Source: Caenorhabditis elegans
Lineage: Eukaryota > Nematoda > Chromadorea > Rhabditida > Rhabditidae
Length of the DNA: 64,000 nt
Reading direction: 5' to 3'
NCBI RefSeq assembly: GCF_000002985.6
Contig: NC_003284.9
Location: forward strand, 14,570,001-14,634,000
Notes under the pieces: generated by a model
Told to the model about the DNA's origin: nothing
Databases searched by the model: none
The model's input: the letters and a program-made list of their open reading frames with translations, nothing else
Position numbers and translations under genes: made by a program
In this document: positions 33,092 to 47,400 of the stretch, one piece after another
How the letters are laid out: each line of letters starts with the position of its first letter
How positions within the stretch are numbered: position 1 is the stretch's first letter

Positions 33092-36000
33092 ATGGATCAA
33101 CGTAATCAAAAATCTTTGCTGCCCGACTTTTCGGCAAATGGGTTTTCCGGGCAGTTTAATGGTAAGCAATAAGAAATTAAAAAAAAAAACTTAAAATTTA
33201 AAATTTAAAACTTATTGTTAAACTTATTTTATATGCATTTTTATTCAGGAATTCCTCATGGAAATACCAACGCAATTATGTCAACAATTCAGTCGTTGCA
33301 AATGCACAGCATGGGCAATCAGTTGTTGCCTCATGGCGATCTCCAAACCGATCTCCAAAATCAGTTTCTTATTGAGCAAGTGAGTTGGAAAATTCTAGCA
33401 AAAATATATTCGAGTGACAAAAATGTTAAACTACTCATTTTTGAAAATAAGATAGGATTATAAATCTGACGTGAGCTGTGTATATCATTTTGACTATCTT
33501 TGTCGCATACTTTGCACTTGAATTATTATTTTATTTACATAACTTTATTAAAAGCTAGTCGAAACTAAATTTGTATACTTCTTGTTGTTTCAGTTCCAAC
33601 TAAGAGCAATGCAATCGATGTACAACACTTTTAACAACGGAAACCAGAAGCAACCTCAAGCAAGTCTTACAATGTCGCAGTTCAACTCAATGACTGGGAA
33701 TGAGCCATCTACCTCAAGCAACGTGTTCTCCGCATCCATTCCAACTACTTCAGGAACACAAATTGTAAGTTGGTTTGTTTCAACCGCTTTTTCTCTTTCT
33801 CAAAAAAATTTAATTAAAAAGTAAATTCCGTTCATTTATTCAATGTATAATTTCAGAACGCATCTCAACCTATGATTCCCACCACATCAATGCATAATCT
33901 CGCTGTTCAGAGCTCTATGATGCTCGAAAACAAACTAGGACAAAATTTAAATCTAGTAAGTGGCATTGGTTTGGATAATAAATTAATTATATTTAACATG
34001 TGTGATAAAGTTTCAGAAAACTACCCAACTCGCACAAACGACCATACCTCAGGCACAAGCTGCTGTTGAAGATTGGATGAAAAACATTTGTGTGGATTCT
34101 TTACTCGACCCGAAACAAGCAAAGACACCATCAACAACACCATCTGCACAAGTTTCAGCTGGAACCACATTCAATAGTACTCCAGCAGTATCTTGTGCCA
34201 CCCCACTGACGGCAACTGTAAGCCTGGCGACTAAACCTTCGGAACCATCTGCTGCTTCGTCTATGCCGACGTCTTCGGAATCGGTGGACGCGACGAAAGG
34301 GGACGCGATCGACTTTGATGATGAAGCGCATGATGATGTAGACAATATTTTTGGATTATCACTTTCGGAAAGTGACGTGAGGTCCGGCTCGATGTATCGA
34401 CGGCCCGATTCGGCGGATCGTGTTCATAGTCCTATTGATGTAAGTGGGAAAGGATGAGTCTGGAAAAAAGAAAATTACAGTTTTCACAAAATTCGTTCAA
34501 AACTAAAATGATTGAATGAGTTTCTTTACCTACTATCTTTACAAAAAAAAATTCCAATCAATTTCCATTTTTAGTCAGTCTTTTCTAGTTTACGCCACCC
34601 GACTCTCCCCAAGCTGAACTGACATTTGACGAAATATTTGGAATATCAGCACCATCGACATCTGCAAAAGCCGCCACCAAAGAAAAGCCAGTACCGAAAC
34701 CAAGGAGTGAAATGGTATTTCATGATGTTCCATCCACAAGTAAAGACGGTAAGAGTATATTTTTTAGTAAAACTAATGGGTATTTCGCTTTGAGAAAAAT
34801 ACACTTGTTTGGAATAATGATATACCACAGAAGGAAATTTTTTTCACCGACAATCTTCCCCATTTTAGATATCGCTACAGGGACGCGCGGCAATAAGGAA
34901 TTTCCGGCAATAGGTAATTTCGGAAATTTCCGCCAACCGGCAATTCCGGCAATTGCCAGTTTCCAAAATTTTCGGCAATTTCGGCAATTGGCGAAATTAC
35001 CGAAATTGCCAGTTTTCAAAATTTCCGGCAATTCCGGCAATTGGCGAAATTGCCAAAATTGTCTAAATTGCCGGACACGTTCTGCGATTTTCAAACCTAA
35101 ATATATTTTAATAAAATTGAAAACATTCCACCCCTTTTTGTTAGTATTCGGTTAGTCTTTTTTTTAAAGAAAATGGTCAATCCTTAAAGGAATAAATCAT
35201 TTTGAGCTTGAAAATAGAAAATTAATGATTAAAATGCATGTTTAGGCTCCTAAATCCTCAAAAAGTATCAAGTTTATTTATATATTTCCGGCAATCGGCA
35301 ATTCCGGCAATTGCTGGATTTCAAAATTTCCGACAATCGGCAATTTTGGCATATGCCGGTTTATGAATTTTCGACATTCTGAAACTTCGGCAATTGTTGC
35401 GCACCCATGTCTCGCTATGTTTTCCTTAACCAGACCTCAATTTTTATGGAATAAATTTTTTTGTAGATGTCTGCAAACCACGTTAAAAAATGTTTATCAA
35501 AATGAAATTCATCGTTTTTATTTTTGAATAAACATTCTTCAGACTCAATAATCTCTTTTTAATATCATTTTTAAGTAACTTGTCTTTAGAATTAGTTTTA
35601 CCAACTCCAAATCACATTAATCAAAACTAAATTACAGCTACTCCACAAAGAGTCCCGAAACCTGCTCCAACCGCTGCATCAAAAGAAGAGGATGACTTTG
35701 TCAACAACTTCGTTAAACCACAAAATGTAATCCACATTTACAAAATGTTTTTAAAAATTCAAATGTTTCAGGTTCCTGTGTACAAACAAAAAGCTGCCCT
35801 CATGTCCCTTGAAGCAAGAGAAAACGCTCGGAAAGAAGATCCAAACTATGATGCTTTTGAGTTTGAGGATGACGATGATTTCGTGTTTGGTGGGCCTTCG
35901 GCAGATTTGAGGCGTGAGCCTGAGCTTACGAAGAAGATTGAACAGAAGGCGAAAAGTGTATACATAACTGGAGTAGGGTTTTCAATTCGAAATGATAAAG

Positions 36001-38625
36001 AAAAGGAGTATAGTAGTAAGAAATATTATTCCAAACCATCAGCAACTCATCAGCCGAATTTCAATGACACAATTAATGGTAATATTTAACTTTACAATAC
36101 CATATATTTATATCAAAATTACCTATTTCAGAGAAAGCATTTTTCACGACAGCTGATGAAATTCGTGCTCAAAAAGATCAGCAACTGGTTTGCGCATTCT
36201 TAAAACCCGAACAAGTTACCAGCACAGAATGCGTGAGGAATATGAGAAAAGTGACACGAGAAGAGCCAATGCTTCCGAAATTTATAATAAGGGTTGAGCA
36301 AGTGCAAAACCAGCATGAAGAACCAATGACTAGAAGGCGATATAAAAGAAAGAAGAACAAAAGTGATAATGACGACTCGGATTTTGAAGATGTGGCGTAT
36401 AGGAAGAGGAAAACGGCAAAGAAAGTGTAAGTGGAATTTGATTGGGAATGGGAGTCTAGTTATTCTTCATGGCAAATAAAAAAATAAAGTAGGGCTTCCA
36501 TGCAGGCGCCAAAACGCCTACCGGGAGCGGAACCCAAAAAGTGTCGGGCGCGGCGATAGAACCAAATTTTCAATATGTAGTTTTGAAGAAACTACGACTG
36601 TTTCAATTTATGAAAGTCCTATTTTCAGTTACACAATGCACAAAGAAAATGATCCCACTTTTCGACGAACTGTCTTGGACTTTTCAATTGGTCCATGCGT
36701 CTCTGATGAAGAAAAGAAGCGCGTCAGCATGTTTGGCCCGGCTGAAGGAATTTTACCCGTGAGCTTGAATTGATCGTTCTGTTTTAATTCCCAATTTGTG
36801 TATTATCAGAAAGGAACATATGTAATATGCAAAGCTGACATGCTGAAAGAAGATTGCGCTGTATGGAGAGTTGACAATCAGAATTTACTTCAGAAGTTTC
36901 CTCCGTTTAGAGATAGCAAAGCTAATCGACTAGTCTATCGCAGTAGTAGTACGGTAAGATTTGATTTTTGAGAAAGCGCAGCTTATATTTCACAGTTTTC
37001 AGTATTCGGGATGGTGCGAACAAATCTCATCACAATACTTCCGGGTCGCTGTGAAAATTATCAAACAGACACGTTCCGAGACAACAGTGGAGCCCGAAGT
37101 CCCCCTTGCCGAACTGTTTCCGGCGTCCTCTGTGGAATGGTTCAAGAATCCTGGGACTGTGTTTTTTGAAGGTATTTTGATAATTTTTTTTTGTTTCACC
37201 TTCTTTTATAAATAAATGTTGCAGAAGAGACGAAGGTTGAGCCAATAGACGATGATTCAATTTTAACGGAGCCAAGACGAGTCTCCCTAAACACTCTTGT
37301 CAACGCGTACCTAACACAGGTGTTTACAAAAACCCACGTGGAAAGCCTCATAGATGATAAAGGTAAGGTGGTTACAGAAGGACTTCTGACACGCTAAGCT
37401 TATTTCATTTTGAATGCCCAAAATTCAAATGGAAAATAAAGAACCATATGTTTTCAAAACAATTGTTAAAATTCCTTTAGGTCAATTTACAGAGCGGCGG
37501 CTCACTGATGCACATAGTGTTTATAGCATAGAATTGTTTTTTTTTTCTGTTAAAAAATTTGAACGATATCTCAAATAAGGTCTACAGGTTACTGTTCGCC
37601 GAAATGATTTTGCGCACAGCTCTGCGGTAGTTTTTGAAAAATTTGTAACAAAATACATGAAGCCTTATCAAGATCAATATGTTTTGAATTTGTTCATGCA
37701 AATTATAGCAAACTTTTCAAAATGTGCAAACTTAGAAAACTTCTTGAAATGTAATAAAACGTAGATCACGGCTCCCGTGTAACATAATATCACAAAAGAA
37801 AAATCAAAAAATAAAATGTTTGAATTCGATTAAAACTCGCCACTTTTTCAGATTGGACCTATTCTCGTTCAATAGCAGAACTCGAAACCAACAACAAACA
37901 ATGCGAAGGGCTGATCAAAAAACGCATACCTGTCGAGCCGAAACACAATCGATGGATTGCGAAATACACTAGATTGGCCATATCAAAATCATCATTTCAC
38001 TGCTTTACAAAGTGTCAGGTACAGTAAATATAATAAGATAGGGAAAGGAAGAACATCTAGTTGATTGTTCATTGTTTGCTACAGAATATGCAGAATATTG
38101 GAAATAGTGGTTAGTTGACATAAATTATATGATTTAGAAACTGATCATCAAAACGAATGAAGTCTATACAACTGTGTGTTTTTGCAGATTTGCAAACGGA
38201 AAAAGCCGCGGAGAGTGATTCACTTTTTCGACAAAACATCTTGCAATGAAAAACTGCTTGTGGAGAATCTATCAAGCGATATCCATGATGAAAATGAAGA
38301 CGATGAAGAATATCCAATTGTATCTGATGCGATATCGTGTGGTCGGTGTTCAATGGCAGTTGACTTTCTTCACCGCATGCATCATATTAAATTCCATATG
38401 CTTAGGATATGTGAGGATAAGGTAATTAATTTAAATTTTAAAACAGTGTTATGAAGCTAATTCGGTTCTTTTTTACAGCTAGAAGAAATTGGTACATCTG
38501 ATATCGACTTGACATCCGATAAGATTGTGGAGAAAGCGAAAGCCGACAAAGTCTGGACGCTTGGTGTCATTCAAAAATATTGCGATTTATGGGATCAAGT
38601 CCGTTACGAGTTTCGCGATGTGTAA
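33092..38625 (+). CDS. Large acidic, probably nuclear protein with DUF4211-like C-terminus
   Basis: Sixteen exons from 33092 to 38625 give about 957 residues. The N-terminal third is Gln/Asn/Ser/Met-rich (LQTDLQNQFLIEQFQLRAMQ). The middle is acidic with repeated FDDE/FGI-type patches, then a basic nuclear-signal-like run (RRRYKRKKNK). The last 170 residues hold a C-x2-C pair (CFTKCQICKRKK), a second C-x2-C (ISCGRCSMAVDFLHRMHHIK) and conserved His/Lys/Phe. Spacing resembles DUF4211 of CCDC82/QSER1/PRR12, proteins tied to chromatin and methylation control; this assignment is from memory. A short upstream frame starts at 33082 and overlaps the ATG. Intron 6 (34749-35637) holds GGCAATTGCC repeats. 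The poly(A) signal AATAAA is at 38632. Confidence 0.75.
34888..35402. repeat. Intronic GGCAATTTCGGCAATT-type repeats
   Basis: Two blocks (34888-35075 and about 35283-35402) of CGGCAATTCCGGCAATTGCC and variants with its complement lie in intron 6 of the DUF4211-like gene. They are the same kind of sequence as the array at 3.3-3.6 kb. Confidence 0.65.
36490..36560. repeat. GC-rich CAGGCGCC...GGCGCC-type fragment in an intron
   Basis: TCCATGCAGGCGCCAAAACG followed by CCTACCGGGAGCGG stands out as GC-rich within an AT-rich intron. It resembles dispersed AGGCAGGC/GCCTACC repeats common in worm DNA. The family is named from pattern only. Confidence 0.35.
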
Positions 38626-41402
38626 TACTGTAATAAACAATTTGAACAACTTTTATAACACATTTTGATTTTCGATTTCTGATTTTTCGACTGATATCCC
38701 TGAAAAATAATAGCGAAGAAGAAGAATGTAGTGTTTCTGCGACGGCTGATCACATGGAAACAAATGCTGCGCACTTATTTCTTGAACTTTCCGATTGCCT
38801 GTGCTTTTCTTTTCTCATAATTAGTTTTTCAACACAACTTTTGTAAAAAATTTTGTAAGAATTTTTCTGCGTAACATAATTCAATTATATTTTTATTTTT
38901 ATTTATACGATATTGGCCAAATTTAAAAAAAACAATCCAATGTTTTCGAAAACTGGGCACTTTATCAGAACGTGTTCTGAAATTTTTTTTTTCAAAACTT
39001 AAAAAAGGACTATTGTAAGTGTATCAAGACAAAACCCCCACTGAAACAACTTCTTTAAAATAGGCCCATACCAAAAAATAATTTTGTTGCGAGAGCTATT
39101 TTGAAAATTTTGACAAAACGGTGTTAGTTCTTCTTTGTGTTCTTTTTATCAGGTAATGCCAGTTATGTTTTTTAATTGGATATATATTTTTTTCTTTCTT
39201 GGAATATGGAATTCCGAATAGCGGTAGCCAAGAAAGTTAGTGCAATAAACTTAAATTCAGGATTTTGAGTCAGAAAAATGCATATATTAAAATACTCAAT
39301 GAATGCCTCGTTCTACAAAAGTAATGCTTCAAGAAAAATACATTTTTAGAATGAAAATCATGTCCATTGCTAATTAGGTATTAAATACCACTAATCAAAA
39401 ATCTCCACATTTTTTTAATTTCTGAAATAAGTTATCAAAATTTACATATCACTTATACACAAACATTTGAAAAAAATACACTGGAAATTTAGACGGGATA
39501 AATTAATCTACTTTTTTTTTCTTATTTTATCTAGGTGATATGCAAATTGTTAACTATTATTAAAATACCAATAAAACGTGAACATAATTGTTCGCAATTC
39601 TTTAAAATTTGCTTGACATTGTCATTAGAAGAAACACAGTTTACAAATAATGAGGACACTTTTCTATTTGACATTTATCAGTTTTACATCTGACGCATTT
39701 CTTAAATGCCGTTAAAATGGCAAAAAATGTCAAAATTGCTACTACGTCAAACATGTGCCCCCGTGCAAAACGATTAGATCTTGCATTTGCTGATAAACTA
39801 CAAATGATCAGTCATCAATAACATTTTCAGTTTTTTTAATAAAAAATACAAATTTTAACAGCTATCGCCTACACTTTATTGTTGTACAGAAAATAATGTA
39901 AATGCCGGGTTGATAATTGTAAATAATAATCAAAGAACGTACAATATCACTATTATCAGCTTCATGTGTAATAGCCTAACAACACGTAACTTTTGCTGTC
40001 ATAAGTTCATGCTTCTCGGAGAACATAGCCAGAGTTCTCATTTCAGTAGTCCTACTATTTTCCGAAAAGTAAAGTCCCCGCACACTCTCGCGTCTCCTTA
40101 TTTTGCCATAAACCACCGCACGAGGTCCCTTATGCTTTTCCTCATCGACTTTCGCCTCTTTTTCCGCCTTCGTATCAAAAGTTCGGCATTCTTATCTTAT
40201 ATGAATCATGAAACTGGCTGCTTTGGCAATATATTGATTAGAGGAAAAAGCAAAAATGACGATGACGTCATCGATTTCTTTAGAATGTTTTATTTCAATT
40301 TGATTAGACTGCTCGCGCTCTTTTCTATTTTTTGTCTTTTTTGCTTAATGCCAAAAGTTGTATGAAACTAAACTTTTTAGTCCTTTTCCTCCTGCGAGTT
40401 TGAAAGTTCTGGTGTCTGTTGTTCGGTTTACTTGTTCATTCTGAATCACTCATTTTTAAACATACATGACAACTACTGGACAAAAGACCAGATTGGTTTT
40501 AGTGCAGACCAAAATAAGAGCGAAACATAGAGACGGGGACAGAGCGTGCAGTTGCGAAGAGCGCGCAAAACACGCAAACGCGTCTGCGTCTCTCACGGGC
40601 CTCTCTTTCTCTAGCACCCTCACACCACGTCCTTCTCTCTGCCTCTTTAGCCATTTTGTGTCTCTTCGCCTTGTTTCGGTTCCCGATATTTTTGCGCATT
40701 ATTCCGCCGTGCATTTTGTCATGTTTTAGTTAGTGTTAATCGCTCTCTTCCGACTTTTTTTCGGTCAATTTCTAAGATTCTCGTAAATCTCTCATTTTTT
40801 CTCATTTATTCTTACAAAACTTTGACTGAACAATTATTTCGTAAGATGTTTGTTCATCACAAATTCAGTTTAAATGAGGAATACTAAGTTTATTTTTTTC
40901 TTTTGTCGCAATGGATTTTTATATTTTGATGAAATCAAAAACAGATTTAAAATTTGTAAGAACGGTAATTGATTTTTTTTTTTAGTAATCCTGAGCCTCC
41001 CCAAACTTTGAACAACAATTTTCGAATTCGAGGAAAGTAAAGTCGTCAATATTATTTCATACAATTGATTAAACAATTCCGGAAAACTAAATATTTTTTC
41101 AATAACAAGATAACAAAACATCATTTTTTTTCATTTTTCCCACCAAAACCAGTTTAAATTTCCTTTTCCTGATAACAGCAAAAACTTATGTTCGCAATGA
41201 TTCTTCATTTGATTTGGTTTGACTTTTGACGTTGGCTTTGACAATCCAAACTTCTTTATTTCTCTACTCACTCTCTTGCTTCTCTATAGCCTTTTTTTTT
41301 TGGAAATTTGTGTTGTTGTTCGCTTGATAAAATGAAAAATTTGAATAAAGTCAGGTAGAAAACTAGTTCAACTTTTCAGATCATTTGAAACATCAAACTT
41401 CC
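38626..41402. other. Intergenic region before rbc-1
   Basis: AT-rich to about 40050, then GC-richer, pyrimidine-rich DNA (40080-40800) that looks like promoter sequence of rbc-1. TTTTCAG at 41374-41380, about 22 bases before the ATG, is a good trans-splice acceptor. The longest open frame (39910-40365) has no start context, splice signals or recognisable protein. Confidence 0.5.
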
Positions 41403-44400
41403 ATGAATGCTCATCAGGTGATCACAGGAGCGTTGAACAATGGTGAAAATGTATATGCGTTAGGAAATATTGAAGGGCTAACCTTCACGGTGAGTTTATA
41501 CATATTTTTTTGATTATGAATTTTCAATAATTTTTCAGGCGTGCGCTGTTGGATCAGATGTCGTCATTTTGGACTCAGATTTCAATCGTGTGCAGATCAT
41601 ACCCGAATCCAAAAATCATTTATTAGTTAGCAGTTTGAGTTGTTGTCAGGAGACGGGAAAGATTGCTGTCACTTATGGGAACTTGGTGAAAATCTTGGAG
41701 GCGACTAATTCTGGAGCCGATAAATCAACGTTGAAGAGCTCGGTTAGATTTTTTGTGCAATTTTTTTTTATAAAGTTGGACTTGTGCAGGTAGAGATTTT
41801 TTCAAAATACTCTCAATATCTGTCGAGAAAAAAAATTGATTTTTTGAGAAACGTAGAGCTTTCTCACATGTTCAAGGTTTTACGTTTTAATTCCAGATAT
41901 TCCAATTCACATGGGTCGAAACATACTCGTTCACACACAAAGAGCCAATCAGTTCTGTTCAATGGTCGATGGAAGGGCTGCGGCTCCTGTTTGTCATCGG
42001 GAATAAATTAGTTCTTCATCAACACAGAAGTGTCAGCAGCACGAGCCGATCGTCAACAAGTACTCCAGTCACTTTTTGTATTTCAGATGACGTGAGTTTG
42101 TTCTGTAAACAAGTGCTTACTGGATGAAAAATTGTCACATTTTCAGGACCTACAAGAGCGTCACACTTGGGAAATAATATGGACCACTTCACTTCCATAC
42201 AAGCCAAAATACATTCGATATTCTCCAGATGGATACTATCTCGCACTGTCTGGTGATCGCGATTGCTTCATCAAAATATTCTATCAAAACGGAACAGAGC
42301 ACACGGAGCCCGAGTTCATCGCGATCACACTCAACCATCCGGCTCCGGTGTGTGGTTTCGAGTGGCGAAAGACTGGACGGTATATGCCACGAAAGTGCAT
42401 CTCGCCGATTCTCATGTCGTGGTGTGAAGATCGGACGTCGAGAATTTGGAAGGAGACACCAGCGCCAGAAACTTCAATCATCGATCTGACGGGTGAAGGC
42501 GGTGGGGATCCGCTTTGGGATCGGCAGAAACAGAAAAAGTTTCTCGGGAAGTATATCAGAGTGAAGAAGACAAAGACGAAAATTTTGAACAAACTGCGGA
42601 AAATGATGTGAGTTTTTCATATTTTTTGTAAATGAAAAGCATTATCTTGCACTGGCTATTAACTTATCTTATCGTTGAAAAATATCATCCGTAATTTTGA
42701 ATAAAAGTGACATCACTTTCAAACATGAAAATTCAATGACGTTAACGAGTAAAGTCCCTTGACTGACTGACGTATTATTCTCACCAATTTAACTTATTTT
42801 ATTCAAAACTTTCTGTTTATGAAAGTTAAATTACATCAACTTTTTAAATTTTCACTCTAAAAAATTGCTACTTTTGTATTCATAAAATATATTCCAGGCC
42901 AGAAAAGCACCAAGAAACTGATTCCAACCCAATTGGTATCCGTGCACAAATTGGCAAAAGTCCTTCTCTCCTCGACATTCCAACCAGCAAGGACAACACT
43001 GATCACCAGGAAACTTCGTTCTACCTCGCCGCAACAATCAATGCTGAGACTGACTGTCTCCTGGTTCCATCATTCAATGATCATAACAATCAGAAGCCGT
43101 TTTCTGTGCACTGGTTGAACAACAAGGAGCTGGTATTTAGCGTTGGGGCTGAGAAGTTGCTCGCTGAAGCTGTTCTGTTGGATCTTGATGGTGAGTTCTA
43201 GGCTCTAGGATGAAACTTTACATATGTATTACAAAAATGATTTCTGCAGCAGTTACACATTCGAATGATGAACCAGAAGACTCGTCACCAACGGAAAGCG
43301 AAAAGAAGCGGGATTTTGAGCACGAAAATGTTCGGTCGGAGCACTCGGATGCGACTAGAACTGGAGGAAGTGTAAGCTCGGTAAGAGTTGTTTTTTAGTA
43401 CCAAATATGAAAACGAGTTTAAATGTTTAGGATGCACCATCATCCAAGGACATTCTAGATGTGAAGCTGGAAATTCTTTTGCGCCAGTGGACAAAATCCA
43501 ATGACGTTCTCTTCTCCATTCATCCAGTGGATGGGTCACTGCTGACATGGACCGTTGAATGGCTGGATGACCATTTCAGACAACCAGTCATCTCATACAG
43601 TTCTCGGCTCCCCGGTGCTCTTCCATCCAGTGATTCCATGTCTCTTCACTCTAAGCTCAACACTTTCAATCCGCACGAACCTATTTATTTGGACGCTTTA
43701 AGAAATGATATGGAGAATAAAGACACGAGCGTGTTGTTTCATGACAAATTGCTAGAACGTCGAGTTTCGAATACGATTCATGTTCTAACGTCCCATGACA
43801 ATGGTACTCTGAATTTGTGGCACATGTCGGTGGATGATCAGAGTAGCTTTTCGCACGTCGTGAGCATGACACATATTTCAAGAATGTGTGGGCATCGATT
43901 CCAAATGCAACAGGTTAGATTTCAAATTGTGACGTGTTATAACTTCCAGGATAAATATGATACACTAACTTGTTTTAGCTCTTTTCATTATGCTTCGATT
44001 ACAAAAATTTTTCAACTTAAGTATATCACATCATCCAATTAAAAAAATAATTTCAGATCATTGCACATCCGGTTCTACCCTTGCTCTTGACCACATCAAA
44101 ATTCAAATCAACAAAACTGAAAGTCGACTCAACAATGGACGTACTCTCCGAAGTGATCCTTTGGAAAATTACACCGGTCGGTCCTCTTTGCAAGAATGGA
44201 GGTGTGAAGGAACTAGCGCGAGTTGCCAGTCCCTCAATCAACGGATTTTCCACTGTTGGTTGGGTTCCGGCAATACTTCCTAGCTGCACTCTTGGAACCG
44301 TCTGCAATTCTCCTTCATCGTGCTTCATATCTTGCGATGGAAACCAAATGATCATTTATCAAGCTGTTTTGGATGCTCGTGGACTTTTATCAGAATTGTC

Positions 44401-47400
44401 GAATGCTCAGACTGCTTTCAATAGTCGGACGCCAGTTGATAAGTATGTTAAGTTCAGTTTCAGATTTTGAGATTCAATCCGAATAGTTACAGCTATAGTG
44501 ACAAAATTCTTCGCACTCCATCGCCGAGAAGCGATCGTGCGCCATCATTCCTAAAGCAGTTCAATGTGGTCTCAACACAATCGACAGCAAAGCCGGGGTG
44601 TGTGCTTGAAGTTGGGAAGATTGAAGATGTCAATCTCAATGATCTCAATTTGATGTTCCTCCATGTCTTCCAATCGAGAATAGTCATGGCGGACGATGAT
44701 GATTCAAGCGAATCAAATCCAATGAGCAGTGTCATTGATAGGAGTCGGAGCCCAACGTTCAGAGACAAGTTCTTCATAGTCATTGTTGATCAGAAGGAGA
44801 ATGAGGATGTGTAAGTGAATACAAAACTATTAGAAAAACTCATTAATTTAATTTTAGTATCATGATGTTCTCATTGACCATTTCATCGCAACCACCACAA
44901 TCCATTCCCACTTTTGGTAATAATTTTGGTAACGCATGATATTTATATAAACATTCAACTTTCAGACACTGAAGCTCTACCCGGTGAGAAGGGATTCCTC
45001 AGACCATCCAGCCCATTGGCACCGTCAATGGCAAAACTAAACTTTGAAGCAGAGCTTGTCTGCCGACAAGTGATGCCACTTCCAGAGGGAACTCGTATTA
45101 CCAACATGGCACCAGCTGCCGGACACTTGTCTTCGTCGTCGCTGTACCCAGCATGCGAGACCCCATACGTGCTTGTCTCTTCTGACAACGATGACTCGGT
45201 ACGCTTCTGGAGATGTGCGAAGGCCACCGATCCAGTCAGTCCCAACAAGTTTGAATGGAGAGAGTGGAACATGATCAGTGACAATCATCCCAGCGAACTT
45301 GGCGTCGAAGGTTCAATCGTGAAGGTCAACGCTGCACACAGTGGTAGAATAGCTTGTGCCTACCAGAAGCCAAATACCACAACTGATAATAATATCATCA
45401 TTGAAGTAGCGGTGTTTGAATGTGAATCTTCTGGTGGTGTTGAGTGGTTCCGCGAAGATAGCTTCCGAATTCAACAAAATCATTTCTTCGAGTTTTCCAA
45501 GCCGTGAGTATATCGGTGTTTGACAAGACGGCATTAATTTTCAATTTTAGACACTTCACTGGATCTCAAAGTAAACGTCATTCGGGGGACCAGGAGCACC
45601 TCCATCTGTTACAACAGCGTACGGAAGTTTTGCGGTCTAGTTTCCGACGTGGTGTGCTTTTTCGTTTGTTTGTGACCTGTCTTCGCTTCTATCTTCTTTT
45701 TTAAATCTTTCCGTTAGCTCGGCGTGTGTTGCAAATTACAGCACACTGCCGATCCAAAACTAGCAACTTTTTTGTCGTGTTGTGTCCAGTTTTATCTTTA
45801 CCCCTATATATAGTGTTTTTTTTTGCTGTAGATTATAATCACCAATACGTTTTATAAGTTCTGTTTATTGTAGGAATCAATGCTGGAAAACCGACAAAAC
45901 CTTCTTACGAACTAATTCGAGCTATGGAGAATGCATCATCGTCAGTAACTGATATTGCACAGAGTGAGTTTTCTTTTTTTTTAAACCATTCAAATTCAAT
46001 TTATTCTGCTTTAGTGAAACTTGAGAATATGGTTCGTCTTGATTGGGTATCTACTGAAGATGGTACGCATATGCTCACAGTTGGTATGGGAACCAAAGTC
46101 TACATTTATGCACAGGTATTTCAATTCATTCTTAAGTTACACATATTTTCTTAATTGCAGATTGGACAAGATCCGGCTCAACAGAACGTCACCTTGATGC
46201 GCGAAAGTGAAACAAGCATGAGAAGACCTTCAATTCGAAAAGCTTCATCACTTCTTCCTAACATTCAACCAGACAGTCGCTTTACCAGTTGGGTTTGCTG
46301 TCGCGTTTTGAATTTGGACACTGCCGATGGTCTTCCACCGATTCCGACTGCTTTAAGCTGGGTGCGAGATGGAATTCTGATCGTTGGAATGCAAAGTGAG
46401 ATGAGAGTGTATAACCAGTGGAATTTCAAGACCGTTCAGGAAAAGACAAAGAGTTCAAATCCGTAAGTTCTATCTAACAATCTTAAAAAATCTGAAAAAT
46501 AATCAAACTCTTGTGTTTCAGTGCTGCTAATCCAAACATTGTCAGCTTAACCGTCTCCACTTCGCATTCCATGTTGGATCAATTGACTCGAAAGAAGGAG
46601 GCACTTGTTTCCAGTCGTAGTCGAGTATTTCTAGAATTTGTGAGCACAATGAACAAGTAAGCCACACTATAGTAAAGAGCTTTTGAAATGCAAAACCTTT
46701 CAGAGCTCATCCAAAAGAAAACGAAAGTCAAATGGTGCTCAATATTCTGAAAAGTGAAGGTGTATTTGAAACGGCTCGTATGTGCTCCCCAATTCTCCCA
46801 CAATACCATCCGAAGCAGCTGATTGTGCTTCTTAATGCTGGAAAGAAACGACGTGTGAAAGCGATTCTGAATCATGTGTTGAGCTCCTTAAAACAAAAAA
46901 AAGGTGCTGCTCACAATCCACTGAGCCGTGCGGCTTCGATCAAAAGAATGTCAACTGTAGATCGTGAGGACTCTACGAATGCAACACCGGCGGATGCCAG
47001 AATTGATGATGACTCTATGGATTATGATGAGATTGACGATATTCCACTGCTTCCATTGTACGCTTTGATGAAAGTTGACTTTGATTCGGATGTTGTCGTG
47101 GAAAAATCCGAGGAGCTTATGGCAAAGGTTTTTTCTTTTAAATTTTATCCTTATTTAGCAATAATTGGTATTCCTAAAAATTCCAGAACACTGATGAATA
47201 TGATGATTTGTTTGACGATGGATTAGACAAGGATGGAGACATTGATGCGATTCTCCGAGACAATGAGTCGATGTACAGTGGTAGATCACGTCATATGTCC
47301 GGTGGAAGTGATATGGGAAGAAACGAGAATCAAGTGTCTGCAATTTTCACGGCCAAAGACTACAGAAAGCTGACCGAACTGCTGACGCACACACATCTTC

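Noticed and set aside
32719..33105. 128-residue plus-strand frame before the DUF4211-like gene
   Set aside because: It lies in pyrimidine-rich promoter-like DNA, has no splice logic, and overlaps the true start in another frame.
39910..40365. 151-residue frame upstream of rbc-1
   Set aside because: No start context, splice sites or recognisable protein. It runs through low-complexity TC-rich promoter-like sequence.
40466..40729. 87-residue frame rich in Ser and Leu
   Set aside because: It lies in the pyrimidine-rich rbc-1 promoter region and the opposite strand is equally open.
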